Shown: positions 41,881-54,862 of the stretch, one piece after another
Layout of the letters: every line of letters begins with the position of its first letter
Numbering within the stretch: position 1 is the first letter of the stretch
NCBI GenBank assembly: GCA_032622095.1
Contig: CP136065.1
Coordinates: forward strand, 37,978,732 to 38,042,731
Direction: 5' to 3'
DNA from: Siphonodentalium dalli
Lineage: Eukaryota; Mollusca; Scaphopoda; Gadilida; Siphonodentaliidae
Length of the DNA stretch: 64,000 nucleotides
Translations under genes and position numbers: made by a program
The notes under the pieces: generated by a model
Databases searched by the model: none
What the model was told of the DNA's origin: nothing
The model's input: the letters and a program-made list of their open reading frames with translations, nothing else

Positions 41881-43745
41881 GAAAACCCTTACATATTTCC
41901 GAACCGAATGAGGTGTAATTAGGGAGGTTTCGCGTGTAGCGATTGCACGGGGTGTTCGTATTGTAACTTGTCGCGTCACAGACCACTTGACTAAATTGAT
42001 TCACTTACTCCCAATTTCGCATAAATTTCGAGAAACTCAGTGTTATGGTCATAATGATACTGCATATCAGAATGAACATCATAAAACACGTTTATGTTAC
42101 ACTAATTTCCGTAAACAAACACTATTGGGAGGCCAAGAAGCAATTAATGTATCATTAGTGAATCCAAATGTGGCCATCTAATGGGTGTCAAAGGCCATCC
42201 AATCTGTGTCCAGGCCACACTATAGGTTTCCAGAACCATCATATGGGTGTCCAGGTCCACCATACACACTATTTGTTTTTTTGATGGTTTTGAAGAAAAC
42301 CCCATAGTCCAGTCAATCTACCGATTGACCTTCAACAAATTGCAACGTGGCGTCCAAGCTGGCCGCGTCTACGTGTTTTTGCTTTTGTGGAAAATTATAT
42401 TCGACCAATCGCCATGAAACGACTACGATATCGTAGTCGAGATGGCGGTCATTTTGTTTCTTCTGTGACCTAGAAATTGTATCTAACCCGCACATAAGTC
42501 ACATCAAATGCCATGTTGAATAGCGAATAATTATTAATCCATAATACCATGGCAAATTCTAAATTTATGTAGAGTTCTGTTGAAAATTGTAACAAATTAT
42601 TTTCAGATAAATAATCTATTATGGTGGCCATAATAATCTATTATGACAGTCAATTTGTGTCGGCCATTTTAGAATATGGACAACTAAGTTGGGTCATCAG
42701 TGCACGAGTAATGTTTGTAAAATGACAGTGTGGTTTAATATAAATAGATATCACTAGTAAGTATCATTATGACCATAAAACTGAATATCTCGACATTTAC
42801 GCGAAAATGGGGAAGTCGATTTAGCGGCCATTTTGTTTGTTCCTTGACTTACAAATTTTAACTAAACCACATGGAAGTCACACCACATGGAACTCACATC
42901 AGATGGACTACTGAAAATTTTCTGCATACTAATCCACAATACCATGGGAAATTGTAAGATTATGGCCAACTAAATTGAGTCATTATTGCAGATACAAGGG
43001 TTGGAATAATATAGGCGTGTTTAAATAGAAATAGATATCACTAGTAAGATTCTGTGTATATAAAGTCGATTTTACAGAATGCGGTATAAAATTTCACAAA
43101 AAAATCACAATTGGGATTCTAGTCATATTTCAATAAGAAATGAACATAAGTTTGTAATGTAAGTGAGGCATATCATTAACTATTTAATATTCCAAATCAC
43201 TGGAACCAAAATTCTTACTTTGGCTCAAAATGGCTGCCAACATGGCCGCCAAAATATGGAAAATGGCAAATATTACACCAGCGTGTCCTCCAATCGCTTA
43301 CAAGTTGTGGTTGATGTACACAATTGGCTATTCTGCATTCTATACATTGAATACTAACATGTCTGATGCACCATGGTTAACTGTTACTATTGTCACCCCT
43401 GACATCGTCGAAAATATTGGATTTTTCTCTCAAAGACTTGACATAAACATTGGCAAAAGTTCACTTTTCAGGTTTGGACCATTTTTTCAGGTAAAATATA
43501 ACTATCTTTGGATTGAAAGGTGTTTATTGTTTTGGTCTATTTTAAATGTGTCACACTACAGTGTTTATAGACTGAATTGCTCAAGATGGCTTCAAAATGG
43601 CAACCAAATTTGTAGAATGTAAATTTTTTACATATATCCCGAACATTCTCTGCGTTATCCGAAAAGGTAGCATATTGTGACTCACTTGGTTATTATACAT
43701 GTTAGTTAATTAACTGACAACTACATGTTCTATTCTGGTTGTCTC
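41881..43745. repeat. Diverged direct repeats, otherwise nothing recognised
   Basis: ATAGATATCACTAGTAAG occurs at about 42747 and 43033, with similar sequence before each copy (GTTGGGTCAT / ATTGAGTCAT, CCACAATACCATGG-AAATT). The TGGCTGCCAACATGGCCGCC block near 43230 resembles the inverted repeat of 281-3242. ORFs here are short and without domains. Confidence 0.4.
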
Positions 43746-43749
43746 AGTT

Positions 43750-46700
43750 CCGTCCCGTCCCGTCTTTTAGTAGATCCCCATATATCCTATATATAGATAA
43801 AATATTTGTCCGGGGAATCTAAGATTTCGCCTAAAAGATATCATTCATTTTCACACTTTGTCTGAACTTTATTGCACAAAAAGCATTTTATGCGACAGAA
43901 ATGAATATAGTTAATGATACTCTTTCTATTTCTGTAAATACTTGGCAGTGACGTTGCGTAATTCGTGAGAAATCTGCGACTTTCTACGAAGAATAAGTTA
44001 CGTACGTTCTTCGGGGTGCTAATTTCTGATTCAACGCTCACCGTTCCTGGCCAATTCTACGCTTTGTTCGCAAAAGTAATATCTAAATGTTGCAATATTA
44101 ACGAAGGGAAGATGCTATCCTTTCGAATGATGTATAATATGTATTTTTACATAGCGTAAAACGCGAGAAATGTGAGCTTATATCTCTGTTCTTGATTCCT
44201 GTTAGTCGGATTTTTTCCAGTTTTTAGCTAATTTCTTATTCAACGCTCGCTGTTCCTGGCCAATTGTACGATTTGTTCGCAACATTGGTGTCTAAATGGT
44301 GCAATATTAATGAAGGGAAGATGCCAACCTTTCGAATTATGTATAATATGTATTTTTACATAGCGTAAAACGCGAGAAATGTGATCTTATATCTCTGTTC
44401 CTGATTCCTGTTAGTCGGATTTTTTCCAGTTTTTAGCTAATTTCTTATTCAACACTCACCGTTCCTGGCCAATTGTACGCTTTGTTCGCAAAAGTAATAG
44501 CTAAATGTTGCAACATTAATGAAGGGATATGCTAACCTTTCGAATGATGTATAATATGTATCGTTACATAGCGCAAAACGCGAGATATGTGAGCTTATAT
44601 CTCTGTTCCTGATTCCCGGTACTCGGATTTTTTCGTTTTTGGCTTATTTCTTATTCAACGCTCGCCGTTCCTGGCAATGTGTACGCTTTGTTCGCAAAAT
44701 TAGCGTCTAAATGTTGCACTATTAATGAAGGGGATATGCTAACCTTTCGAATGATGTATAATATGTATCGTTACATAGCGCAAAACGCGAGATATGTGAG
44801 CTTATATCTCTGTTCTTGATTCCCGGTACTCGGATTTTTTCGTTTTTAGCTTATTTCTTATTCAATGCTCGCCGTTCCTGGCCAAATGTACGCTTTGTTC
44901 GCAATAATAGTGTCTAAATGTTGCAATATTAATGAAGGGAATATGCCAACCTTTCGAATGATGTATAATATGTATTTTTACATAGCGTAAAACGCGAGAA
45001 ATGTGAGCTTATATCTCTGTTCTTGATTCCTGTTAGTCGGATTTTTTCCAGTTTTTAGCTAATTTCTTATTCAACGCTCGCCGTTCCTGGCCAAATGTAC
45101 GCTTTGTTCGCAATATTAGTGTCTAAATGTTGCAATATTAATGAAGGGGATATGCTAACCTTTCGAATGATGTATAATATGTATTTTTACATAGCGTAAA
45201 ACGCGAGAAATGTGAGCTTATATCTCTGTTCTTGATTCCTGTTAGTCGGATTTTTTCCAGTTTTTAGCTAATTTCTTATTCAACGCTCGCCGTTCCTGGC
45301 CAAATGTACGCTTTGTTCGCAATATTAGTGTCTAAATGTTGCAATATTAATGAAGGGAATATGCTAACCTTTCGAATGATGTATAATATGTATTTTTACA
45401 TAGCGTAAAACGCGAGAAATGTGAGCTTATATCTCTGTTCTTGATTCCTGTTAGTCGGATTTTTTCCAGTTTTTAGCTAATTTCTTATTCAACGCTCGCC
45501 GTTCCTGGCCAAATGTACGCTTTGTTCGCAATATTAGTGTCTAAATGTTGCAATATTAATGAAGGGGATATGCTAACCTTTCGAATGATGTATAATATGT
45601 ATTTTTACATAGCGTAAAACGCGAGATATGTGAGCTTATATCTCTGTTCTTCATTCCTGTTAGTCGGATTTATTCCAGTTTTTAGCTAATTTCTTATTCA
45701 ACGCTCGCCGTTCCTGGCCAAGTGTACGCTTTGTTCGCAATATTAGTGTCTAAATGTTGCAATATTAATGAAGGGGATATGCTAACCTTTCGAATGATGT
45801 ATAATATGTATCGTTACATAGCGCAAAACGCGAGATATGTGAGCTTATATCTCTGTCCCTGATTCCCGGTACTCGGATTTTTTCCAGTTTTTAGCTAATT
45901 TCTTATTCAACGCTCGCCGTTCCTGGCAATGTGTACGCTTTGTTCGCAAAACTAGCGTCTAAATGTTGCAATACTAATGAAGGGGATTTGCTAACCTTTC
46001 GAATGATGTATAATATGTATCGTTACATAGCGTAAAACGCGATAAATGTGAGCTTATATCTCTGTTCTTGATTCCTGTTAGTCGGATTTTTTCCAGTTTT
46101 TAGCTAATTTCTTATTCAACGCTCGCCGTTCCTGGCCAGATGTACGCTTTGTTCGCAATATTAGTGTCTAAATGTTGCAATATTAATGAAGGGGATATGC
46201 TAACCTTTCGAATGATGTATAATATGTATCGTTACATAGCGCAAAACGCGAGAAATGTGAGCTTATATCTCTGTCCCTGGTTCCTGTTACTCGAAATAGT
46301 CATTCTGTTACTCGGAACTCGTTCCTGTTCCTCGTTCCGTTTTGGATAATTTATGATTCACCGCTGGACGTTCCTAGCCTAATTATTCGCATAGTTCTCA
46401 TGAGTATCGTTTCACTGTTGCAATATCCATGAAGTTGAGAGGCCATGTTTTCGACTCGTGTATAAAGAGTATTTTTTGATTGCGTAAAACGCGAGAACAT
46501 TAAGTTTATATCTCTGTTACTCGGAAAAAGTTTACGTTTTGCTAATTTCCGATTCACAGCTCGATGTTCGTGGCCAGATATACGCATAGTTCTCAATAGT
46601 AGTGTTTAAATGTTGTAATATTGAAGAAGGAAGGTTGCATTGCTTTCGAATGGTGTATAATATGTATTGTTTCATAGCTTAAAGCGTGAGACATTTGAGC

Positions 46701-49700
46701 TTTGTTCCGCATTCCTGTTACTCCAAATAGTCACTGCTTCACCATAAGTTGTTCCTGTTCTTTAAATAATTGTGAAGTGTGTGATTGGGAGGGGGGTTGT
46801 AACCCCGGGATGGTCGAAAGGGCCTATTCCTTGACCCCTCATATGTTTGCCTTTATTGCGTACATAAGAAGAAAAAAGGAGCAATTTCGGACTTTTTTGT
46901 GTTCACTTTCTTTTATCTTGCATGTGGTGGATGCTTTGAACAGGAAACCGAGAGCTGGGCTTGTGTCTTGACAAATACCGTTCCAGATGTTCTTTCGAAT
47001 TGTCTCGTCCTCGTTCATGTTACTTCATATTCGTCAATTCGTACCATAATCTGTTCAGATCTATGCCTGGTTTGAGATAACCCCGCCTACTGAATTTTCT
47101 GATTGGCTGCGCCATATATCTATATATAGATAAAATATTTGTCCGGGGAATCTAAGATTTCGCCTAAAAGATATCAATCATTTTCACACTTTGTCTGAAC
47201 TTTATTGCACAAAAAGCATTTTATGCGACAGAAATGAATATAGTGAATGATACTCTTTCCATTTCTGTAAATACTTGGCAGTGAAGTTGCGTAATTCGTG
47301 AGAAATCTGCGACTTTCTACGAAGAATAAGTTACGTACGTTCTTCGGGGTGCTAATTTCTGATTCAACGCTCGCCGTTCCTGGCCAAATGTACGCTTTGT
47401 TCGCAATAATAGTGTCTAAATGTTGCAATATTAATGAAGGAAATATGCCAACCTTTCGAATGATGTATAATATGTATTTTTACATAGCGTAAAACGCGAG
47501 AAATGTGAGCTTATATCTCTGTTCCTGATTCCTGTTAGTCGGATTTTTTCCAGTTTTTAGCTAATTTCTTATTCAACACTCGCCGTTCCTGGCCAACTGT
47601 ACGCTTTGTTCGCAATACTAGTGTCTAAATGTTGCAATATTAATGAAGGGGATATGCTAACCTTTCGAATGATGTATAATATGTATTTTTACATAGCGTA
47701 AAACGCGAGAAATGTGAGCTTATATCTCTGTTCTTGATTCCTGTTAGTCGGATTTTTGTCTCCAGTTTTTAGCTAATTTCTTATTCAACGCTCGCCGTTC
47801 CTGGCCAATTGTACGCTTTGTTCGTGAAAGTAGTGTCCAAATGTTGCAACATTAATGAAGGAAAGATGCTATCCTTTCGATTGATATATAATATGGATTG
47901 TTTCATAGTGTAAAACGCGAGAAATATGAGCTTACATATCTGTTCCTCGTTCCTGTTACTCGAAATAGTCATTCGGTTACTCGGAAGCTGTTCCTGATCC
48001 TAGTTCCGTTTGCTAATTTCCTACTCACCGCCCGACGTTTCTGACCAATGGTACACTTAGTTCTCAGAAGTATCGTTTAAATGGTGCAATAATAATGAAG
48101 GGAAGATGATAATCTTTCGAACGATGTATAATAAGTATTGTTACATAGCGTAGAACGCGAGAAATATGAGCTTATATCTCTGTTCCTCGATACCGGTTTA
48201 TCATATTTTTCCCCCGTTTTTAGCTAATTTCTTATTCAACGCTCGCCGTTCCTGGCCAAATGTACGCTTTGTTCGCAATATTAGTGTCTAAATGTTGCAA
48301 TATTAATGAAGGGGATATGCTAACCTTTCGAATGATGTATAATATGTATTTTTAAATAGCGTAAAACGCGAGTAAATATGCGCTTATATCTCTGTTCCTG
48401 ATTCCTGTTAATCGGATTTTTTTCCAGTTTTTAGCTAATTTCTTATTCAACACTCGCCGTTCCTGGCCAAATGTACGCTTTGTTCGCAATATTAGTGTCT
48501 AAATGTTGCAATATTAATGAAGGGGATATGCTAACCTTTCGAATGATGTATAATATGTATCATTACATAGCGCAAAACGCGAGATATGTGAGCTTATATC
48601 TCTGTTCCTGATTCCCGGTACTCGGATTTTTTCGTTTTTAGCTTATTTCTTATTCAACGCTCGCCGTTCCTGGCCAAATGTACGCTTTGTTCGCAAAAGT
48701 AATAGCTAAATGTTGCAGTATTAATGAAGGGGATATGCTAACCTTTCGAATGATGTATAATATGTATCATTACATAGCGCAAAACGCGAGATATGTGAGC
48801 TTATATCTCTGTTCCTGATTCCCGGTACTCGGATTGTTTCGTTTTTAGCTAATTTCTTATTCAACGCTCGCCGTTCCTGGCCAAATATACGCTTTGTTCG
48901 CAATATTAGTGTCTAAATGTTGCAATATTAATGAAGGGGATATGCTCACCTTTCGAATGATGTATAATATGTATTTTTACATAGCGTAAAACGCGAGAAA
49001 TGTGAGCTTATATCTCTGTTCCTGATTCCTGTTAGTCGGATTTTTTCCAGTTTTTAGCTAATTTCTTATTCAACACTCGCCGTTCCTGGCCAACTGTACG
49101 CTTTGTTCGCAATATTAGTGTCTAAATGTTGCAATATTAATGAAGGGGATATGCTAACCTTTCGAATGATGTATAATATGTATTTTTACATAGCGTAAAA
49201 CGCGAGAAATGTGAGCTTATATCTCTGTTCTTGATTCCTGTTAGTCGGATTTTTGTCTCCAGTTTTTAGCTAATTTCTTATTCAACGCTCGCCGTTCCTG
49301 GCCAATTGTACGCTTTGTTCGTGAAAGTAGTGTCCAAATGTTGCAACATTAATGAAGGAAAGATGCTATCCTTTCGATTGATATATAATATGGATTGTTT
49401 CATAGTGTAAAACGCGAGAAATATGAGCTTACATATCTGTTCCTCGTTCCTGTTACTCGAAATAGTCATTCGGTTACTCGGAAGCTGTTCCTGATCCTAG
49501 TTCCGTTTGCTAATTTCCTACTCACCGCCCGACGTTTCTGACCAATGGTACACTTAGTTCTCAGAAGTATCGTTTAAATGGTGCAATAATAATGAAGGGA
49601 AGATGATAATCTTTCGAACGATGTATAATAAGTATTGTTACATAGCGTAGAACGCGAGAAATATGAGCTTATATCTCTGTTCCTCGATACCGGTTTATCA

Positions 49701-52700
49701 TATTTTTCCCCCGTTTTTAGCTAATTTCTTATTCAACGCTCGCCGTTCCTGGCCAAATGTACGCTTTGTTCGCAATATTAGTGTCTAAATGTTGCAATAT
49801 TAATGAAGGGGATATGCTAACCTTTCGAATGATGTATAATATGTATTTTTACATAGCGTAAAACGCGAGTAAATATGCGCTTATATCTCTGTTCCTGATT
49901 CCTGTTAATCGGATTTTTTTCCAGTTTTTAGCTAATTTCTTATTCAACACTCGCCGTTCCTGGCCAAATGTACGCTTTGTTCGCAATATTAGTGTCTAAA
50001 TGTTGCAATATTAATGAAGGGGATATGCTAACCTTTCGAATGATGTATAATATGTATCATTACATAGCGCAAAACGCGAGATATGTGAGCTTATATCTCT
50101 GTTCCTGATTCCCGGTACTCGGATTTTTTCGTTTTTAGCTTATTTCTTATTCAACGCTCGCCGTTCCTGGCCAAATGTACGCTTTGTTCGCAAAAGTAAT
50201 AGCTAAATGTTGCAGTATTAATGAAGGGGATATGCTAACCTTTCGAATGATGTATAATATGTATCATTACATAGCGCAAAACGCGAGATATGTGAGCTTA
50301 TATCTCTGTTCCTGATTCCCGGTACTCGGATTGTTTCGTTTTTAGCTAATTTCTTATTCAACGCTCGCCGTTCCTGGCCAAATGTACGCTTTGTTCGCAA
50401 TATTAGTGTCTAAATGTTGCAATATTAATGAAGGGGATATGCTCACCTTTCGAATGATGTATAATATGTATTTTTACATAGCGTAAAACGCGAGAAATGT
50501 GAGCTTATATCTCTGTTCCTGATTCCTGTTAGTCGGATTTTTTCCAGTTTTTAGCTAATTTCTTATTCAACACTCGCCGTTCCTGGCCAACTGTACGCTT
50601 TGTTCGCAATATTAGTGTCTAAATGTTGCAATATTAATGAAGGGGATATGCTAACCTTTCGAATGATGTATAATATGTATTTTTACATAGCGTAAAACGC
50701 GAGAAATGTGAGCTTATATCTCTGTTCTTGATTCCTGTTAGTCGGATTTTTGTCTCCAGTTTTTAGCTAATTTCTTATTCAACGCTCGCCGTTCCTGGCC
50801 AATTGTACGCTTTGTTCGTGAAAGTAGTGTCCAAATGTTGCAACATTAATGAAGGAAAGATGCTATCCTTTCGATTGATATATAATATGGATTGTTTCAT
50901 AGTGTAAAACGCGAGAAATATGAGCTTACATATCTGTTCCTCGTTCCTGTTACTCGAAATAGTCATTCGGTTACTCGGAAGCTGTTCCTGATCCTAGTTC
51001 CGTTTGCTAATTTCCTACTCACCGCCCGACGTTTCTGACCAATGGTACACTTAGTTCTCAGAAGTATCGTTTAAATGGTGCAATAATAATGAAGGGAAGA
51101 TGATAATCTTTCGAACGATGTATAATAAGTATTGTTACATAGCGTAGAACGCGAGAAATATGAGCTTATATCTCTGTTCCTCGATACCGGTTTATCATAT
51201 TTTTCCCCCGTTTTTAGCTAATTTCTTATTCAACCCTCGCCATTCCTGGCCAATTGTACGCTTTGTATAATATGTATTTTTACATAGCGTAAAACGCGAG
51301 TAAATATGCGCTTATATCTCTGTTCCTGATTGCTGTTAATCGGATTTTTTTCCAGTTTTTAGCTAATTTCTTATTCAACGCTCGCCGTTCCTGGCCAAAT
51401 GTACGCTTTGTTCGCAATATTAGTGTCTAAATGTTGCAATATTAATGAGGGGATATGCTATCCTTTCGAATGATGTATAATATGTATTTTTACATAGCGT
51501 AAAACGCGAGAAATGTGAGCTTATATCTCTGTTCTTGATTCCTGTTAGTCGGATTTTTCTCAGTTTTTAGCTAATTTCTTATTCAACGCTCGCCGTTCCT
51601 GGCCAAATGTACGCTTTGTTCGCAATATTATTGTCTAAATGTTGCAATATTAATGAAGGGGATATGCTAACCGTTCGAATGATGTATAATATGTATTTTT
51701 ACATAGCGTAAAACGCGAGAAATGTGAGCTTATATCTCTGTTCCTGATTCCCGGTACTCGGATTTTTCCAGTTTTTAGCTAATTTCTTATTCAATGCTCG
51801 CCGTTCCTGGCCTAGTGTACGCTTTGTTTGCAATATTAGTGTCTAAATGTTGCACTATTAATGAAGGGAAGATGCTAACCTTTCGAATGATGTATAATAT
51901 GTATTTTTACATAGCGTAAAACGCGAGAAATGTGAGCTTATATCTCTGTTCCTGATTCCCGGTACTCGGATTGTTTCGTTTTTAGCTAATTTCTTATTCA
52001 ACGCTCGCCGTTCCTGGCCAAATGTACGCTTTGTTCGCAATATTAGTATCTAAATGTTGCAATATTAATGAAGGGGATATGCTCACCTTTCGAATGATGT
52101 ATAATATGTATCGTTACATAGCGCAAAACGCGAGAAATGTGAGCTTATATCTCTGTTCTTGATTCCTGTTAGTCGGATTTTTTCCAGTTTTTAGCTAATT
52201 TCTTATTCAACGCTCGCCGTTCCTGGCCAAATGTACGCTTTGTTCGCAATATTAGTGTCTAAATGTTGCAATATTAATGAAGGGGATATGCTAACCTTTC
52301 GAATGATGTATAATATGTATTTTTACATAGCGTAAAACGCGAGAAATGTGAGCTTATATCTCTGTTCTTGATTCCTGTTAGTCGGATTTTTTCCAGTTTT
52401 TAGCTAATTTCTTATTCAACGCTCGCCGTTCCTGGCCAAATGTACGCTTTGTTCGCAATATTAGTGTCTAAATGTTGCAATATTAATGAAGGGGATATGC
52501 TAACCTTTCGAATGATGTATAATATGTATTTTTACATAGCGTAAAACGCGAGTAAATATGCGCTTATATCTCTGTTCCTGATTCCTGTTAATCGGATTTT
52601 TTTCCAGTTTTTAGCTAATTTCTTATTCAACACTCGCCGTTCCTGGCCAAATGTACGCTTTGTTCGCAATATTAGTGTCTAAATGTTGCAATATTAATGA

Positions 52701-53083
52701 AGGGGGTATGCTAACCTTTCGAATGATGTATAATATGTATCATTACATAGCGCAAAACGCGAGATATGTGAGCTTATATCTCTGTTCCTGATTCCCGGTA
52801 CTCGGATTTTTTCGTTTTTAGCTTATTTCTTATTCAACGCTCGCCGTTCCTGGCCAGATGTACGCTTTGTTCGCAAAAGTAATAGCTAAATGTTGCAGTA
52901 TTAATGAAGGGGATATGCTAACCTTTCGAATGATGTATAATATGTATCGTTACATAGCGCAAAACGCGAGAAATGTGAGCTTATATCTCTGTTCCTCGTT
53001 CCTGTTACTCGAAATAGTCATTCTGTTACTCGGAACTCGTTCCTGTTCCTCGTTCCGTTCCTGTTACTCGAAATAGTCAATCC
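43750..53083 (-). repeat. Tandem ~208-bp repeat, right arm, inverted relative to the left arm
   Basis: The same ~208-base units as at 24.9-31.06 kb, in the opposite orientation, with the same outer terminus (its complement ends at 53083). It includes the spacer segments at about 43770-44005 and 46300-47345, which correspond to 28488-29500 of the left arm. Open frames of 60-80 codons in it are by-products of the repeat. Confidence 0.9.
47450..51236 (-). repeat. 1,497-bp higher-order repeat within the right arm (~2.5 copies)
   Basis: Matching features recur with a spacing of exactly 1,497 bases: GTCGGATTTTTGTCTCCAG at about 47747, 49244 and 50741, and TACCGGTTTATCATATTTTT at about 48190, 49687 and 51184. 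A 63-codon open stretch is identical in all three copies (47781, 49278, 50775). The block spans about seven basic units and must have been amplified recently. Confidence 0.9.
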
Positions 53084-54265
53084 CAATGATTTGCTTCCAA
53101 ATAAGTACATTTGGAGATGTTGACACGTGAGGCTATCCAGAAAAACATACGTTTGTATTCCAAAACGATTGATGATGAAGTCCCAGTAATCATTCCTCAT
53201 AGCCCATGCGAAGGTCGATCTGCACAGGAACATGGCGTGTGACATCTCACTATCATATGATACAGCACAGAGATTACATGTCATATTATTGGGATAAGTC
53301 GTTTTGTTTAAAAGTGAGCCAATGTGTTAAAGCTCGTATGTATATTTTGGGAACATTCTTAATAGACGCCAAGTGGACCAGCAGTTTGTTGGTACTGAAT
53401 GAACACATCGGAATATTTCGAGATCACAGTTGTTGCTAACCTCGGATGACCATTCATGACTGTATACTGAGGTAACGCTCTCGTTGACTAGTTTTTTCCA
53501 TGTTTTACCCTATCTGGGAAATAACCTGATACGAGGAAAGTTTCTAGGTGGCCTGTCAGGTGATATTTCTTCAGAAGAAGCGTGATATCGGAACTAAATC
53601 CGGACGTATGACGATTGAATAGTCTGGCACAATATAGTTTGAACAGAAACAGTTTGAGTGGCACTCGATGGCCTTCTGGCACGTGTTGTAATCTTTCGAG
53701 AAAGTCTTTTTATGTCTATCTCGGACGCAAGCGGTTTGGTCCCCATCAGTCCCAGCGCTACATTCGTGTTCGTGCGAGTGGGTAGAGACTGTGCGTTTTT
53801 TATGCACGCACGGAATGAGCGTTCCATGCGTTGGTGATCGGTTGCACTCATATCTGGTAGAATTTCACAACCATAAAGGGCTTTTGGGAGCACAACACAT
53901 TTTAGTAATTTTTGGAGAGTCTGTGGAGTAGCCTTACTTAGAAGACTACGCCCAGTCAGGCCGAAATATGTCCTCCTCAACCGTTCAGCAACAAGAGAGG
54001 CACGCGTTTTTCCGTTATCGAATTTCGACTGTTGAAGTCCTAGATGAACACATTCTGAGCTTTCCGGTAGTAGTTTGTCACCCAATTTCCAGGTCCTATT
54101 GTGAAGTTCTTGTTGGCGTTTCGTTTCGTTAAAAACCACCACTGTACTTTTAGTTACAGAACAGTTAAATGGCCATCGTTTGCTGTAGATATAGCACATA
54201 TCAATGAGGCTATCGAGGCCAGATTTCGTCAGCGACAACAGCTCACGACACAGCTCATAATCCAC
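53084..54265 (-). pseudogene. 3' fragment of a non-LTR retrotransposon (reverse transcriptase C-terminus)
   Basis: On the minus strand, 54265-53594 encodes the part of a LINE reverse transcriptase after the catalytic YxDD motif (KSTVVVFNE, then YLGLQ-like VHLGLQQSK, the thumb, and KALYGCE). The coding sequence moves to other frames from about 53680 onward. It ends with a C-x2-C...H...C pattern (CNLCAVSYDSEMSHAMFLC) typical of LINE C-termini, near 53230. It stops abruptly at 53084, where the satellite arm begins. It is 5'-truncated and frameshifted, so inactive. Confidence 0.7.
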
Positions 54266-54284
54266 TCAAATTGGCCACTGCCTT

Positions 54285-54862
54285 AACGCTTATTACGCCA
54301 CCTAGTGTGGTGTTTCTAGCATTTGTTTTTTTTATATCGCATGGAGTACAGGGCGAATGTATTCTTGGAGATTGTTTGTACCTTACTCAATCGTACCGAT
54401 ATAATCACGTAGATGCCGAAATTGTAAAGTTAACGCCAGCGGTGTATAATACGTTTATGAAAATATGATAAATCCTATCGATAGAGTCAGGACAGGCTCA
54501 AATTGTAAACTTAAAGTCACCGGTGTAATAATATGTTGTTGAAAATATAAATAATCTGATAGCCTGAAAATATTGTATAACCTATTGGGAGCCCATAATA
54601 AATGGGAATAACCTATTGGGAGCCCCTGCATGTAGTGAACTGAATTGTGGGTATTTTATGGAGATTGTTTGTACCTTACTGAATCGTACCGATATAATCA
54701 CGTAGATGCCGAAGTTGTAAAGTTAACGCCACTGGTGTATAATATGTTTATGATAAATCGTATCGATAGAGTGAGGACAGGCTCAAATTGTAAACTTAAA
54801 GTCGAAAATATAAATAATCTGATAGCCTGAAAATATTGTATAACCTGTTGGGAGCCCCTGGT
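54285..54862. repeat. Direct duplication of ~200 bp
   Basis: GAGATTGTTTGTACCTTACT...TCGTACCGATATAATCACG...AAGTTAACGCCA at 54368-54580 recurs at 54659-54862. Part of the 5' side (TTACGCCACCT-GTGGTGT...CAGGGCGAATG) also recurs at 56136-56200. Possibly pieces of one dispersed repeat. Confidence 0.6.

Noticed and set aside
47781-50966. Three identical 63-aa ORFs as a gene family
   Set aside because: Their identity is explained by the 1,497-bp higher-order repeat of non-coding satellite.
24933-53083. CRISPR array
   Set aside because: Units are ~208 bp and directly adjacent, without short repeats and unique spacers; the genome is eukaryotic.
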